From Lachnospiraceae bacterium (lineage in GTDB: Bacteria; Bacillota; Clostridia; Lachnospirales; Lachnospiraceae), in the NCBI GenBank assembly GCA_017612555.1, contig JAGAFR010000080.1:1-60357 (forward strand): a stretch of 60,357 nucleotides of DNA, written 5' to 3'. Below are positions 35,832 to 45,275 of the stretch, in pieces; position 1 is the stretch's first letter, and each line of letters starts with the position of its first letter. Under the pieces are notes generated by a model. That model was not told the DNA's origin and did not search any database. It worked only from the letters and a program-made list of their open reading frames with translations. Made by a program: the position numbers and the translations under genes.

Positions 35832-38312
35832 ATGAACTTCAGAGATTTCTTACGCGACAATTTTGTGATACTCGACGGTGGAATGGGTTCGCTCCTGCAG
35901 CAGCGGGGACTTCTCCCGGGACAGAAGCCGGAGTCTTTTAACACGCTCCACCCCGAAGTGGTCATTGACATACAGAAGGCATATTTTGATGCGGGATCCA
36001 ATGTCGTAAATGCCAACACATTCGGAGCCAATCCGTTCAACTATCCCGACGGGAACGAGATGCGCGAAGCCATAGAGGCTGCCGTCAAATGCACAAGGGA
36101 AGCTGCGCGCCTGTCAAATGAAGGATCGGAAGACAGCAGAAAGAGACCGAAGTTCGTCTCACTTGACATAGGTTCGACCGGTCAGCTCTTAAAGCCATAC
36201 GGTCAGCTTGATTTTGAGGATGCGGTGGAGGCGTTTGCAAAGATCATAAGGATCGGTGCACCGCTTGTGGATCTTGTTTCGATAGAGACGATGAACGACT
36301 GTCTTGAGACTAAGGCAGCACTTCTTGCGGTAAAAGAGAACTGCGATCTTCCGGTCATAGTTACGGATGCGTATGATGCTACCGGAAGACTCATGACCGG
36401 TGCAAGTCCTGCTGCAATGACTGCGATGCTCGAGGGTATGGGTGCGGACGCGATCGGAACGAACTGTTCGCTGGGACCTAAACAGCTGCGCGGCGTGATG
36501 GAAGAATTCCTTTCATGTGCATCCGTTCCGGTAGTCTTTAAGCCTAATGCCGGGCTTCCGAGAGTGGAAAACGGGCAGACCGTATTTGATGTAACGGTCG
36601 ATGAATTTGCCGAAGAAGTAATAATGCAGATGAAGGCCGGCGTACGTGTCGTCGGAGGATGTTGCGGAACGACGCCCGAATATATACAAAAGATCACTCA
36701 GCTTGTAAAAAAAGAAAAGCTTGAACCGGTTCCGCTGTCCGACAAAGGTCTTTCTGTAGTGAGCTCATATACCCATGCCGTATATTTTGACAGGGACCCG
36801 ATACTTATCGGAGAGCGCATCAATCCTACGGGAAAGAAGAAGCTTAAGCAGGCGTTGATCGATCATGATATGGATCATGTATTAAATGAGGGGCTTCGTC
36901 AGGCAGATGAGAAGGTGCATATACTCGATGTCAATGTCGGTATCCCCGATATTGATGAGCCGGCACTTTTGACCGAGACGGTAAGAGAACTTCAGGCGGT
37001 GACCGATCTTCCGCTTCAGATAGATACAGCCGATCCCGAGGCGATGGCAAGAGCACTTCGCGCGTACAACGGAAAAGCTATGATCAATTCCGTGAACGGA
37101 AAGCAGGAAGTCATGGATGCGATCTTCCCGCTCGTAAAGAAATACGGCGGGTTTGTGGTCGCTCTTACGATAGATGAACAGGGAATTCCGGAGACGGTAG
37201 AGGGAAGGCTTGCGGTAGCCGATAAGATCATAAGCACCGCGGAAAGATACGGTATCAGTCGTAAAGACCTGATCTTCGATCCGCTCTGTATGACGATAAG
37301 TGCCGACACGGGTGCTGCACTTACAACGCTTGAGTGTGTCAGGATACTTCGAAATGAGTACGGCGTACATACGTCTCTTGGTATAAGCAACGTATCGTTC
37401 GGATTGCCGAACCGCAACATGATCACGGCGGGGATGTTTGCCGCGGCGCTTGAGCGCGGACTCTCGGCTGCTATTATGAATCCGTTCGCACCTGAGATGA
37501 TGGCGACGTATTACAGTTACCGCGCGCTTCATGATCTTGATGATAACTGTATCGAGTTCATGGAATTTGCGGATAATTATGAAACCAAGTATGCAAAGCA
37601 GACGGTTTCTGCGATTTCTTCCTCGGTACCGACCGAAAAAAAAGATGACGGATCGAACCTCACGCCGCTTATGGAAGCGATAGTAAAAGGCCTCAAAGAA
37701 ATGTCCGGAAAGATCACGGACAGGATGATCAATGAGGAAGGTCGCGATCCCCTCGAGATCGTTTCCGAAGAAGTGATCCCGGCTCTTAATGAAGTCGGAC
37801 AGGGCTTCGAAGAAAAGAGAATGTATCTGCCCCAGCTCCTTATGAGTGCCGAGGCAGCCAAGGAAGCCTTTGTGATCATAAAGGCGCAGATAGAAAAAAC
37901 AAGGGATAAAGAGGGCGATGACAAGCGCGGGAAAAAAGCGTGCAAGATAGTCATCGCGACCGTCAAGGGCGATGTTCATGACATCGGAAAGAACATTGTA
38001 AAACTGCTCTTGGAAAACTACGGATTTGATGTAACGGACCTCGGGAAGGATGTCGATCCCGAAGAGGTTCTGAAGGCGGTGACCGACATTCACGCCGATG
38101 TTTGCGGACTGTCAGCACTTATGACGACCACCGTTCCCGCCATGGAAGAAACGATAAAACTGATACATGAGCGTGCAACATGGTGTAAAGTCATGGTCGG
38201 AGGCGCGGTCCTTACACAGGAATACGCCGATAAGATCGGCGCGGACGCTTACTCAAAGGATGCCATGGGTTCCGTCAGATATGTCGAGGGACTGATGGCT
38301 TTGCGGAAATGA
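35832..38312 (+). CDS. metH: cobalamin-dependent methionine synthase, without activation domain
   Basis: This 826-residue enzyme has the homocysteine-binding barrel (LDGGMGSLLQ at the start, zinc cysteines in IGTNCSLGP and GGCCGTTP), the pterin/methyl-folate barrel (ERINPTGKKK), the cap helices, and the B12-binding domain with VHDIGKN, whose His is the lower cobalt ligand. The fourth, activation, domain is missing and supplied by the gene upstream. It moves the methyl group from methyl-THF to homocysteine. A GAGAGAG stretch precedes the start. Confidence 0.95.
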   Translation: MNFRDFLRDNFVILDGGMGSLLQQRGLLPGQKPESFNTLHPEVVIDIQKAYFDAGSNVVNANTFGANPFNYPDGNEMREAIEAAVKCTREAARLSNEGSEDSRKRPKFVSLDIGSTGQLLKPYGQLDFEDAVEAFAKIIRIGAPLVDLVSIETMNDCLETKAALLAVKENCDLPVIVTDAYDATGRLMTGASPAAMTAMLEGMGADAIGTNCSLGPKQLRGVMEEFLSCASVPVVFKPNAGLPRVENGQTVFDVTVDEFAEEVIMQMKAGVRVVGGCCGTTPEYIQKITQLVKKEKLEPVPLSDKGLSVVSSYTHAVYFDRDPILIGERINPTGKKKLKQALIDHDMDHVLNEGLRQADEKVHILDVNVGIPDIDEPALLTETVRELQAVTDLPLQIDTADPEAMARALRAYNGKAMINSVNGKQEVMDAIFPLVKKYGGFVVALTIDEQGIPETVEGRLAVADKIISTAERYGISRKDLIFDPLCMTISADTGAALTTLECVRILRNEYGVHTSLGISNVSFGLPNRNMITAGMFAAALERGLSAAIMNPFAPEMMATYYSYRALHDLDDNCIEFMEFADNYETKYAKQTVSAISSSVPTEKKDDGSNLTPLMEAIVKGLKEMSGKITDRMINEEGRDPLEIVSEEVIPALNEVGQGFEEKRMYLPQLLMSAEAAKEAFVIIKAQIEKTRDKEGDDKRGKKACKIVIATVKGDVHDIGKNIVKLLLENYGFDVTDLGKDVDPEEVLKAVTDIHADVCGLSALMTTTVPAMEETIKLIHERATWCKVMVGGAVLTQEYADKIGADAYSKDAMGSVRYVEGLMALRK

Positions 38313-38335
38313 TTTTTGACCGAAAGAGGTAATTT

Positions 38336-39736
38336 ATGACAGAGAAAAAAGTGATCGGCCTGCTCATAGTGATCGTCGGAGCGTTGGTAGCGCTCATCCT
38401 GACGGGGATCGTTTATAAAAGGGTCGTTAAGAAGAACAACAATCTTCATACGAGATTCCTTGTTCAGATGCTCCGGTTCATCATAGTAGTCGGTGCCATT
38501 ATCAACGGCGTTGGTGTTGTATCGGATACGATGAGTCTTGGAACACTGTTCTTCAGAAGTTCCGCTCTTGTCGTTGCGATACTCGGTTTTGCGGCGCAGC
38601 CGGTCATAGCTGACCTTATAAGCGGATATCTGATCAGTCTTAACAAGCCGTTTGAGATAGGAGACAGGGTAGAGGTCGAGGGTCAGGATACGGGAACTGT
38701 GGAAGATATAACTCTTCGACACACGGTACTGCACACATACGATGGGATCAGGCTTATTATTCCCAACAGCCTGATGAATTCAAAGGTAATAAAGAATTTA
38801 AGTTACAGGCTGGACCGTAGATGCATTCCTCTCGAGTATTCCGTAAGCTATGATACCGATGTCCCGAAGGCGATGGACCTGATAAGGGATTGTGTTGTGG
38901 CGTGCCCGTATACGCTTGATGTTGAAAGGAATGGGATCAAGGAAGATTCCGGTCCGGTGTATTTTACCAAATTCGGAGAAAGCGCCCTGATACTTCAGAC
39001 TACGGTCTACATCAATAAAGTGACCGATGCGATGATAGTCAAGACAGACATGAACGTCAGAGTTCTTAAGGCTTTTGCAGCTCACGGAATAGAAATACCT
39101 TATAACTTCATAAATGTTGTCAACAGGGAATATGTTGAGAAAGAGATCGTCGAGGATAAGGGAAAGGAAGGAACGGCCAAAAATGAGCCGATCAAGCGAA
39201 GTTACAGGACTGACACATACAGGCTTTACGATACAAAGGAACCCATAGCCCGTGTGGTCGCGGCAACAGAAAGGTTTGGATCAAGGCTCAAGCTTTCTCC
39301 CAAGAATATCATGCAGCTTCAGCTCATATCAGAGGAGCTTATAGGGATAGTCAGGAATATCATAGAGGATGCCAAGGCAACCTTCTGGATAGAAGGGACC
39401 GGGTTGATGTGCAGGATACACCTGCATATGCCTGTCAGCGTTGAAAGCGCCGAGTACCAGAAGCTTATCGCTCTGTCTACGTCCGGCAGGAATGAGGCCG
39501 TTCAGAATCTTTCCGGTAAGATATGGCAGATGACGATGAACGGGATACTGCAGAAGAAAGATAATGAGGAAAAGAAAGGAAGATCATTTACATGGTCTCT
39601 TCGCGAATATGAGAGTACGGGTGATACGTCCCTTCTTGGCGAATCCATCCTTTCTTCCGTGGCCAACGATGTACAGGTCAAGGTGACCAGGAAGTCGGTA
39701 GAGCTTATCGTCCTTAAAAAGATGGAAGCAAAATGA
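38336..39736 (+). CDS. MscS-family channel with C-terminal RsbW-like domain
   Basis: This 466-residue protein has three N-terminal spans, the MscS pore-lining helix and signature (VVAILGFAAQPVIADLISG, then PFEIGDRVEV), and the beta-rich middle domain. Residues about 295-466 are an addition not found in plain MscS. The helix QLISEELIGIVRNII resembles the N-box helix of RsbW-type ATPases, and the final strands (DVQVKVTRKSVELIVLKK) resemble the end of the ATPase domain two genes downstream. The DxG and GxG nucleotide motifs are missing, so it may bind a partner rather than ATP. An AAAGAGGT site precedes it; the stop overlaps the PHP gene. Confidence 0.85.
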   Translation: MTEKKVIGLLIVIVGALVALILTGIVYKRVVKKNNNLHTRFLVQMLRFIIVVGAIINGVGVVSDTMSLGTLFFRSSALVVAILGFAAQPVIADLISGYLISLNKPFEIGDRVEVEGQDTGTVEDITLRHTVLHTYDGIRLIIPNSLMNSKVIKNLSYRLDRRCIPLEYSVSYDTDVPKAMDLIRDCVVACPYTLDVERNGIKEDSGPVYFTKFGESALILQTTVYINKVTDAMIVKTDMNVRVLKAFAAHGIEIPYNFINVVNREYVEKEIVEDKGKEGTAKNEPIKRSYRTDTYRLYDTKEPIARVVAATERFGSRLKLSPKNIMQLQLISEELIGIVRNIIEDAKATFWIEGTGLMCRIHLHMPVSVESAEYQKLIALSTSGRNEAVQNLSGKIWQMTMNGILQKKDNEEKKGRSFTWSLREYESTGDTSLLGESILSSVANDVQVKVTRKSVELIVLKKMEAK

Positions 39737-40599
39737 TGACAGGAAAGATAGATCTTCATATGCATACAAATGTTTCGGACGGAACGGATACTCCCGAGGA
39801 ACTTCTTGAGAATGTAAAAAAAGCAGGGATAGGACTGTTTGCCGTAACGGATCATGATGATATAAAGGGAAATCTTGCCGTAAAAAAGGTGATCACGGAT
39901 TCCGATCCGAAGTTCATCCCGGGTGCGGAGTTCTCCTGCAAGGACAGCGAGGGTAAGTATCATATACTCGGGTACGGGTTTGATTTGTCAAGTCCCGCCA
40001 TACATGATGTGGTACAGACGGGACATGAATTCAGGATGGGAAAGGTGCGCGCAAGGCTTGATTTTCTGAAGAGTGAATTCGGATTTGATTTTCCCAAGGA
40101 GGAGCTTGATGCGCTCCTGTCCATGGATAATCCGGGCAAGCCCCATATCGGAAATCTCATGGTCAAGTACGGATATGCACCGAGCAAAGAGATCGCCATA
40201 CACGATTATATCGACAAGATCCATTTTAAGAGTGCATATGTCAAGCCTGAGTTTGCCATAAGCGGCATACTTGCGGCAGGCGGTATTCCGATCCTTGCAC
40301 ACCCTTCATACGGGAGCGGGGATCAGCTGATCATCGGGCAGGATATGGAAAACAGGGTACGTCGTCTTATGGAGTTCGGAATAGCCGGGCTTGAAGGTTT
40401 TTATTCGGGATTTACGGAAAAGCTTCGCAACGAGATATTGTCGCTTGCACAAAAGTATGACCTGTACGTTACCGCGGGAAGCGATTATCACGGATACAAT
40501 AAAATGGTCGTTCTCGGGGATACGGGTATGGGAGATACTTCCAACTTTCCGCAAGGTATGGTAAAATTTCTTAAGAAAATGAAGATGTATGAGGATTGA
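39733..40599 (+). CDS. PHP domain phosphoesterase
   Basis: This 288-residue metal-dependent hydrolase has DLHMHTNVSDG (motif I), TDHDD (II), the His and Glu of FIPGAEFSC, GIPILAHPSY (III) and GSDYHG (IV). The layout matches the YciV/RNase AM group, which acts on 3',5'-nucleoside bisphosphates or the 5' ends of RNA; the precise substrate cannot be told. Two adjacent ATG codons (39733, 39736) are possible starts. It ends four bases before the STAS fusion gene. Confidence 0.87.
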   Translation: MMTGKIDLHMHTNVSDGTDTPEELLENVKKAGIGLFAVTDHDDIKGNLAVKKVITDSDPKFIPGAEFSCKDSEGKYHILGYGFDLSSPAIHDVVQTGHEFRMGKVRARLDFLKSEFGFDFPKEELDALLSMDNPGKPHIGNLMVKYGYAPSKEIAIHDYIDKIHFKSAYVKPEFAISGILAAGGIPILAHPSYGSGDQLIIGQDMENRVRRLMEFGIAGLEGFYSGFTEKLRNEILSLAQKYDLYVTAGSDYHGYNKMVVLGDTGMGDTSNFPQGMVKFLKKMKMYED

Positions 40600-40603
40600 T
40601 CCT

Positions 40604-42166
40604 ATGGAAAACGAGAAGATTATCATCAAACTTGAAGGACGTGTTGATTCAAATAATGCAGCCCAGACTGAACAGGACATCACGAGCCGGATAACGGGTG
40701 ATGTTCCGGTAGAGATCGATGCGTCAAAGCTCGAATATATTTCAAGCGCCGGTCTCAGGGTGCTGCTTCATATCAAAAAAGACCACCCGGATTTTTCGAT
40801 AAGAGGTGTCAGCTCGGAAGTATATGAGATATTTGAGATGACCGGATTCACTCAGATAATAAGCGTGGAGAAGGCATACAAGGAGATCTCGATCGAAGGC
40901 TGTGAGCCTATAGCACAGGGAGCCAACGGAATACTGTACCGTATAGACCAGGACAATCTTGTCAAAGTATACAAGAATGCGAACGCGCTCGAAGAGATAA
41001 GAAATGAACGTGAAGTCGCAAAGCTTGCGCTTGTACTTGGCATTCCAACGGCTATATCGTATGATGTTGTTAAAGTCGGAGACAGTTACGGTTCAGTCTT
41101 TGAACTGTTGAACGCTCAGTCTCTGTCGAGCATCATGGCAAGTTCTCCCGATAAGTTCGACTGGTGCGTTGACGAATTTGTTAAGATGCTAAGGAAGATA
41201 CACAGTACTGAGGTTCCCGCGGGCAAGCTTCCGGACATGAAGGAGACGGCTTTAAAATGGGCTGATTTTCTGAAGGACTATTTACCTGAAGATGCGTTTT
41301 CCAGACTGAAGAAGCTTATAGAAGACATTCCTCATGATGACCACATGATCCACGGTGATTATCATACGAACAACCTTGAATACCAGGACGGAGAAGTACT
41401 TCTGATCGATATGGATACACTTGCCATAGGACATCCCGTATTTGAACTGGCATCCATGTTCAATGCATATGTGGGTTTTGGTGAGTTGGATCATTCTATC
41501 CCGAAAGAGTTCCTCGGGTTAGACAAGGATGTGGCGAACGATTTCTGGCACAAGACTCTTGCTAAGTATCTTGAGACGGATAACGAGGCCAAGATACGTG
41601 AGGTTGAGGACAAGGCAAGGATACTCGGATATGTCAGACTCATAAGACGTTCCATCAGGAGAAAAGGACTGGAGAGCGAAAAAGGAAGAGCAGAGATCGA
41701 ACATTGGAAGAGCGAACTTCTGGATCTTCTTGATAAGGCCGATTCACTTACATTCAGTGACGATGAGCTTGAAACGGATGCCCTGACGGAAAATCTTGAA
41801 TATGTTCAGGATTTTGTGGGACAGCGGCTTGATAAGATCGGTTGTGACGCTAAGACAAGGAGCCAGGTTGATATCGCTGTTGAAGAGATATTTGTAAACA
41901 TCGCTCACTATGCATATAAGACCGGGATCGGCAAGGCGGTCGTAAGAGTAGAGATAACGAAGGATCCTGCAACCGTTACCATCACATTTATGGATCACGG
42001 AGTTGAGTACAATCCCCTCGAACGCAAGGATCCCGACATCACATTGTCAGCCGAAGAGCGCGACATAGGCGGCCTTGGAATATTCATGACCAAGAATCTC
42101 ATGGATGATGTGACTTATGAACACAACGAAGGAAAAAATATACTGAAACTGAAAAAAAGTCTCTAG
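40604..42166 (+). CDS. STAS - APH-like kinase - RsbW-type ATPase fusion
   Basis: This 520-residue protein has three domains. Residues 1-95 are a STAS domain with YISSAGLRVLL, S47/S48 being the usual phosphorylation site. Residues about 100-375 are an aminoglycoside-phosphotransferase-like kinase with HGDYHTNN (H250, D252, N257) and IDMD (D269/D271). Residues about 395-520 are an RsbW-type ATPase with the N-box EEIFVNIAHYAY, DHG (D464) and GGLGIFM. An anti-anti-sigma-like domain, a small-molecule-type kinase and an anti-sigma-like kinase are thus joined in one chain. The start at 40604 has GAGGA at eight bases. Confidence 0.88.
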   Translation: MENEKIIIKLEGRVDSNNAAQTEQDITSRITGDVPVEIDASKLEYISSAGLRVLLHIKKDHPDFSIRGVSSEVYEIFEMTGFTQIISVEKAYKEISIEGCEPIAQGANGILYRIDQDNLVKVYKNANALEEIRNEREVAKLALVLGIPTAISYDVVKVGDSYGSVFELLNAQSLSSIMASSPDKFDWCVDEFVKMLRKIHSTEVPAGKLPDMKETALKWADFLKDYLPEDAFSRLKKLIEDIPHDDHMIHGDYHTNNLEYQDGEVLLIDMDTLAIGHPVFELASMFNAYVGFGELDHSIPKEFLGLDKDVANDFWHKTLAKYLETDNEAKIREVEDKARILGYVRLIRRSIRRKGLESEKGRAEIEHWKSELLDLLDKADSLTFSDDELETDALTENLEYVQDFVGQRLDKIGCDAKTRSQVDIAVEEIFVNIAHYAYKTGIGKAVVRVEITKDPATVTITFMDHGVEYNPLERKDPDITLSAEERDIGGLGIFMTKNLMDDVTYEHNEGKNILKLKKSL

Positions 42167-42177
42167 GAGGAATTAAA

Positions 42178-42474
42178 ATGACTATCAACGAAACAAAAAA
42201 CGGCAGCGAACTTGTCATCACACCTGAAGGACGTCTTGACACGACAACGGCACCCGAGCTTGAACAGAAGGTTAAGGAGCTGATCACGGGAGTAACTGAT
42301 CTTGTATTTGACCTGTCAAAGCTTGAGTATATCTCATCCGCGGGACTGCGTGTCCTTCTGTCGACCCAGAAGATCATGGAAAAGCAGGGGAAAATGAAGT
42401 TCATCAATGTCAGTGACATTATAATGGAGATCTTTGACGTAACCGGATTTTCCGAGATTCTTACCATAGAATGA
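42178..42474 (+). CDS. STAS-domain protein, anti-anti-sigma factor type
   Basis: This 98-residue stand-alone STAS domain has LEYISSAGLRVLL with a candidate phosphorylated Ser, almost identical in this stretch to the STAS domain of the preceding fusion (local duplication is likely). In SpoIIAA/RsbV systems such proteins bind the kinase when unphosphorylated and free its target. AGGAGG precedes the start, 11 bases after the fusion gene. The likely partner is the ATPase domain of the fusion. Confidence 0.93.
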   Translation: MTINETKNGSELVITPEGRLDTTTAPELEQKVKELITGVTDLVFDLSKLEYISSAGLRVLLSTQKIMEKQGKMKFINVSDIIMEIFDVTGFSEILTIE

Positions 42475-42484
42475 GAGGCAGAAG

Positions 42485-42820
42485 ATGACAGGATTTGATT
42501 TTCTCGATCAGGATGTGGCTCTTGAGTATTGCGCCGGTGATGAAGAGATATATCGCGAGATACTCGAAGGGTATCTTGAGGAAGACAGGCGTAAAGAGCT
42601 GGCTGATTATTTTGCAGCGGAAGATATAGCGAACTACAGAGTTGTGGCACATGCGATCAAGTCGACGAGCCGTACTATCGGAGCGATCGAATTATCCGAC
42701 CTTGCCAAGGAGCTGGAGTATGCCGCTGCTGACGGAAATATCGAATTCATCAAGGCGAACAATGATTCGTTGGCCGCTATGTATTCGGATATTCTGGAAA
42801 AGATAAAGGCAGCGTTATAA
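42485..42820 (+). CDS. Hpt phosphotransfer domain protein
   Basis: This 111-residue helical protein has VVAHAIKSTSRTIGA, in which H56 is the Hpt phospho-acceptor, and a C-terminal helix pair. It receives phosphate from a receiver or kinase, but no receiver gene is adjacent, so its partner is elsewhere (the hybrid kinase at 25198 has its own Hpt). It lies ten bases after the STAS gene and one base before the helicase gene. Confidence 0.87.
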   Translation: MTGFDFLDQDVALEYCAGDEEIYREILEGYLEEDRRKELADYFAAEDIANYRVVAHAIKSTSRTIGAIELSDLAKELEYAAADGNIEFIKANNDSLAAMYSDILEKIKAAL

Positions 42821-42821
42821 G

Positions 42822-45275
42822 ATGATCCCCGAGATCAGGATATCCGTACGGGGATTGGTTGAGTTCATCATGCGAAGCGGCGACATAGACAGACGCCGCA
42901 GCAGCACAGGCGGTCCCGAGGTAATGCTGGAGGGCGCCAATATCCATCGCATGATACAGCGCCGCATGGGGAAACTGTATCATCCCGAGGTATATCTAAA
43001 ATGCATCATCAAACGCGGTGATGCCGACATAATCATTGACGGAAGAGCGGACGGTATAATAATACCGTCCGATTTTGAAGATCAGGTAATACCGCTTCTA
43101 GAGAACGGAAGCAGCGACGCGGTCGGCGTACGCCTTCCTTCAGTCGAAAGCGACCAACATGTGGTGGTCGATGAGATCAAGACGACATATCGTGAACTTG
43201 AGCGGCTCAAAGAGCCGGACAGAGTCCATCTCGCCCAGGCTATGTGTTATGCATATATGGTAACAGCCATGACGGACCTTCCCGACATCGGAGTCCGCAT
43301 GACTTATTGCAATACCGAAACAAAAGAGATCAGGTATTTTGACAGTCTGTATACGAGAGAGGAGATTACGGACTGGTTCGATAAACTGATCAAAGAATAC
43401 GTTCGTTGGGCGGATTTTGAGACCGGGTGGCGCAAGATCCGGGATATGAGTATAGAGACACTTGATTTTCCGTATCAGTACCGGAGCGGGCAGAGGGAAC
43501 TCGTGGCGCAGGTATACAGCTCTATAGCAAGATCGGAGAGACTATTTGTCATGGCACCCACAGGAGTGGGGAAGACTCTGGCCAATGTATATCCGTCGCT
43601 GAAATCACTTGCGGAAGGTAAAGCCGATAAGATATTCTATCTGACAGCCAAGACTATCACAAGGACGGTTGCGTCTGACTGTCTGAAGGTGTTGTCCGGC
43701 GGTGGACTTAAGCTTAAATCGGTAGTGCTTACCGCAAAAGAAAAGATATGTCCGCAGGAGCGGTGCGAGTGTAATCCCGATGCGTGCCCATATGCAAAAG
43801 GGCATTTTGACAGGATAAATGACGCAATGTACGATCTTCTCGTAAATGAGGATGAGTTTTCGAGGGAGAAGATCCTGGAGTACTCGGATAAACACAAGGT
43901 ATGTCCGTTTGAATACTCTCTTGATATGTCGCTTTTTTCCGACATGATCATATGCGATTATAATTATGTGTTCGATCCGAATGCATATCTTAGAAGATTC
44001 TTTTCGGAGACAGGTTCCGGAGCTTATCTGTTCCTTATAGACGAGGCGCATAACCTTGCGGAAAGGGCGATGAAGATGTACTCGGCGGCGCTTGTCAAAG
44101 AGCATTTTCTTGATATAAAACGACTTGTAAAGGATACCGATCCGTATCTTACAAGATCTCTTGAAAGCTGTAACAGGCATTTGCTCACGCTTAAGAGAGA
44201 ATGCGAAAACAGTGTCAGGGTTGTTGAAGATTTTGACACGTTCGTAAACCTGCTTCTTCGCCTGAACGGCCGGCTTGAGCAGTTTTTTGACGATCACGAA
44301 CACTTTGAACATACGGATGAGGTGCTGGAATTCTATTTTGAACTTCGGCATTTTCTCAACATATATGAGAACATGAATGAGCGGGACTATGTCACGTATA
44401 CGAGGATCGAAGACGGCGGAGATTTTTCCGCGCATCTTATGTGTGCGAATCCCGCAAAGAGAGTAAGGGCATGTACCGACAAGGCAAAGGCAACGGTGTT
44501 CTTTTCCGCAACACTCATTCCCATCGGTTATTACCGTATGATGCTTGGCGCCGATGACACCGATCCCGCGGTATATGCAAGATCGGTGTTTGATCCGGCT
44601 AACAGAGCTCTTCTTGTTGCAAGAGATGTAACGAGCAAATATACAAGAAGAGGCGAGGGCGAGTATGATAAGATGGCAAGATATATCGCTGCGGTGTCAC
44701 ATGCAAAGCCCGGAAACTATATTGTCTTTTTTCCTTCATTTGCGATGCTCCAAAATGTGTATGATCTGTTCATGAGCAGGTATCATGATCCGGATGAACA
44801 GGAAGTCGTGGTGCAGTCGCCGGCGATGTCCGAGGGGGAAAGAGAAGGTTTTTTGTCAAGATTTTCCGAACCGTCGGAGAGTACTCTGCTGGGATTCTGT
44901 GTACTCGGCGGTATCTTCTCGGAAGGTATCGATCTTAAAAATGACGCACTCATCGGTGCAATGATCGTGGGAACCGGCCTTCCGATGGTGTGTATCGAGA
45001 GGGATCTGATGAAGCGCTGTTATGATGAAATGGGACTTGACGGATTTGCATATGCGTACAGATACCCGGGAATGAATAAGGTTCTTCAGGCTGCGGGGAG
45101 AGTTATCAGGACCGAGGAAGACAGGGGAGTCGTGGCCCTTCTTGATGAAAGGTTTTTGGAACGGGATTATATGAGATTGTTTCCGCGTGAGTGGGAGGAT
45201 TACGTTCTCTGCAGAGTGGATGATGTTGCGGAAAGCCTGGAACAGTTTTGGGGGACTGGATATGAGATCGGTTGA
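42822..45275 (+). CDS. DinG/XPD-type helicase with PD-(D/E)XK-like N-terminus
   Basis: This 817-residue protein has an N-terminal 200-residue region with a nuclease pattern of the RecB/Cas4 type (H42, D77, E118-I-K120, then Q139...Y143). The superfamily 2 helicase core follows, with GVGKT (K251) and DEAH (407-410). Cysteines in ICPQERCECNPDACPY and VCPFEY give the 4Fe-4S cluster of XPD/DinG helicases. The C-terminal helicase motif block is at about residues 700-800 (AAGRVIRTEEDRG). It probably unwinds 5' to 3' and acts in repair. The ribosome binding site is weak. It ends inside the HAD gene. Confidence 0.87.
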   Translation: MIPEIRISVRGLVEFIMRSGDIDRRRSSTGGPEVMLEGANIHRMIQRRMGKLYHPEVYLKCIIKRGDADIIIDGRADGIIIPSDFEDQVIPLLENGSSDAVGVRLPSVESDQHVVVDEIKTTYRELERLKEPDRVHLAQAMCYAYMVTAMTDLPDIGVRMTYCNTETKEIRYFDSLYTREEITDWFDKLIKEYVRWADFETGWRKIRDMSIETLDFPYQYRSGQRELVAQVYSSIARSERLFVMAPTGVGKTLANVYPSLKSLAEGKADKIFYLTAKTITRTVASDCLKVLSGGGLKLKSVVLTAKEKICPQERCECNPDACPYAKGHFDRINDAMYDLLVNEDEFSREKILEYSDKHKVCPFEYSLDMSLFSDMIICDYNYVFDPNAYLRRFFSETGSGAYLFLIDEAHNLAERAMKMYSAALVKEHFLDIKRLVKDTDPYLTRSLESCNRHLLTLKRECENSVRVVEDFDTFVNLLLRLNGRLEQFFDDHEHFEHTDEVLEFYFELRHFLNIYENMNERDYVTYTRIEDGGDFSAHLMCANPAKRVRACTDKAKATVFFSATLIPIGYYRMMLGADDTDPAVYARSVFDPANRALLVARDVTSKYTRRGEGEYDKMARYIAAVSHAKPGNYIVFFPSFAMLQNVYDLFMSRYHDPDEQEVVVQSPAMSEGEREGFLSRFSEPSESTLLGFCVLGGIFSEGIDLKNDALIGAMIVGTGLPMVCIERDLMKRCYDEMGLDGFAYAYRYPGMNKVLQAAGRVIRTEEDRGVVALLDERFLERDYMRLFPREWEDYVLCRVDDVAESLEQFWGTGYEIG

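Noticed and set aside
36882-38093. 403-codon open frame antisense to metH
   Set aside because: It lies wholly inside the well-supported metH gene, has no ribosome binding site at its start, and its product is rich in His, Arg and Tyr with no recognisable domain; it is a by-product of metH codon use.
43605-44435. 276-codon open frame antisense to the helicase
   Set aside because: It overlaps conserved helicase motifs, including the iron-sulphur cysteines; its composition is that of a shadow frame.
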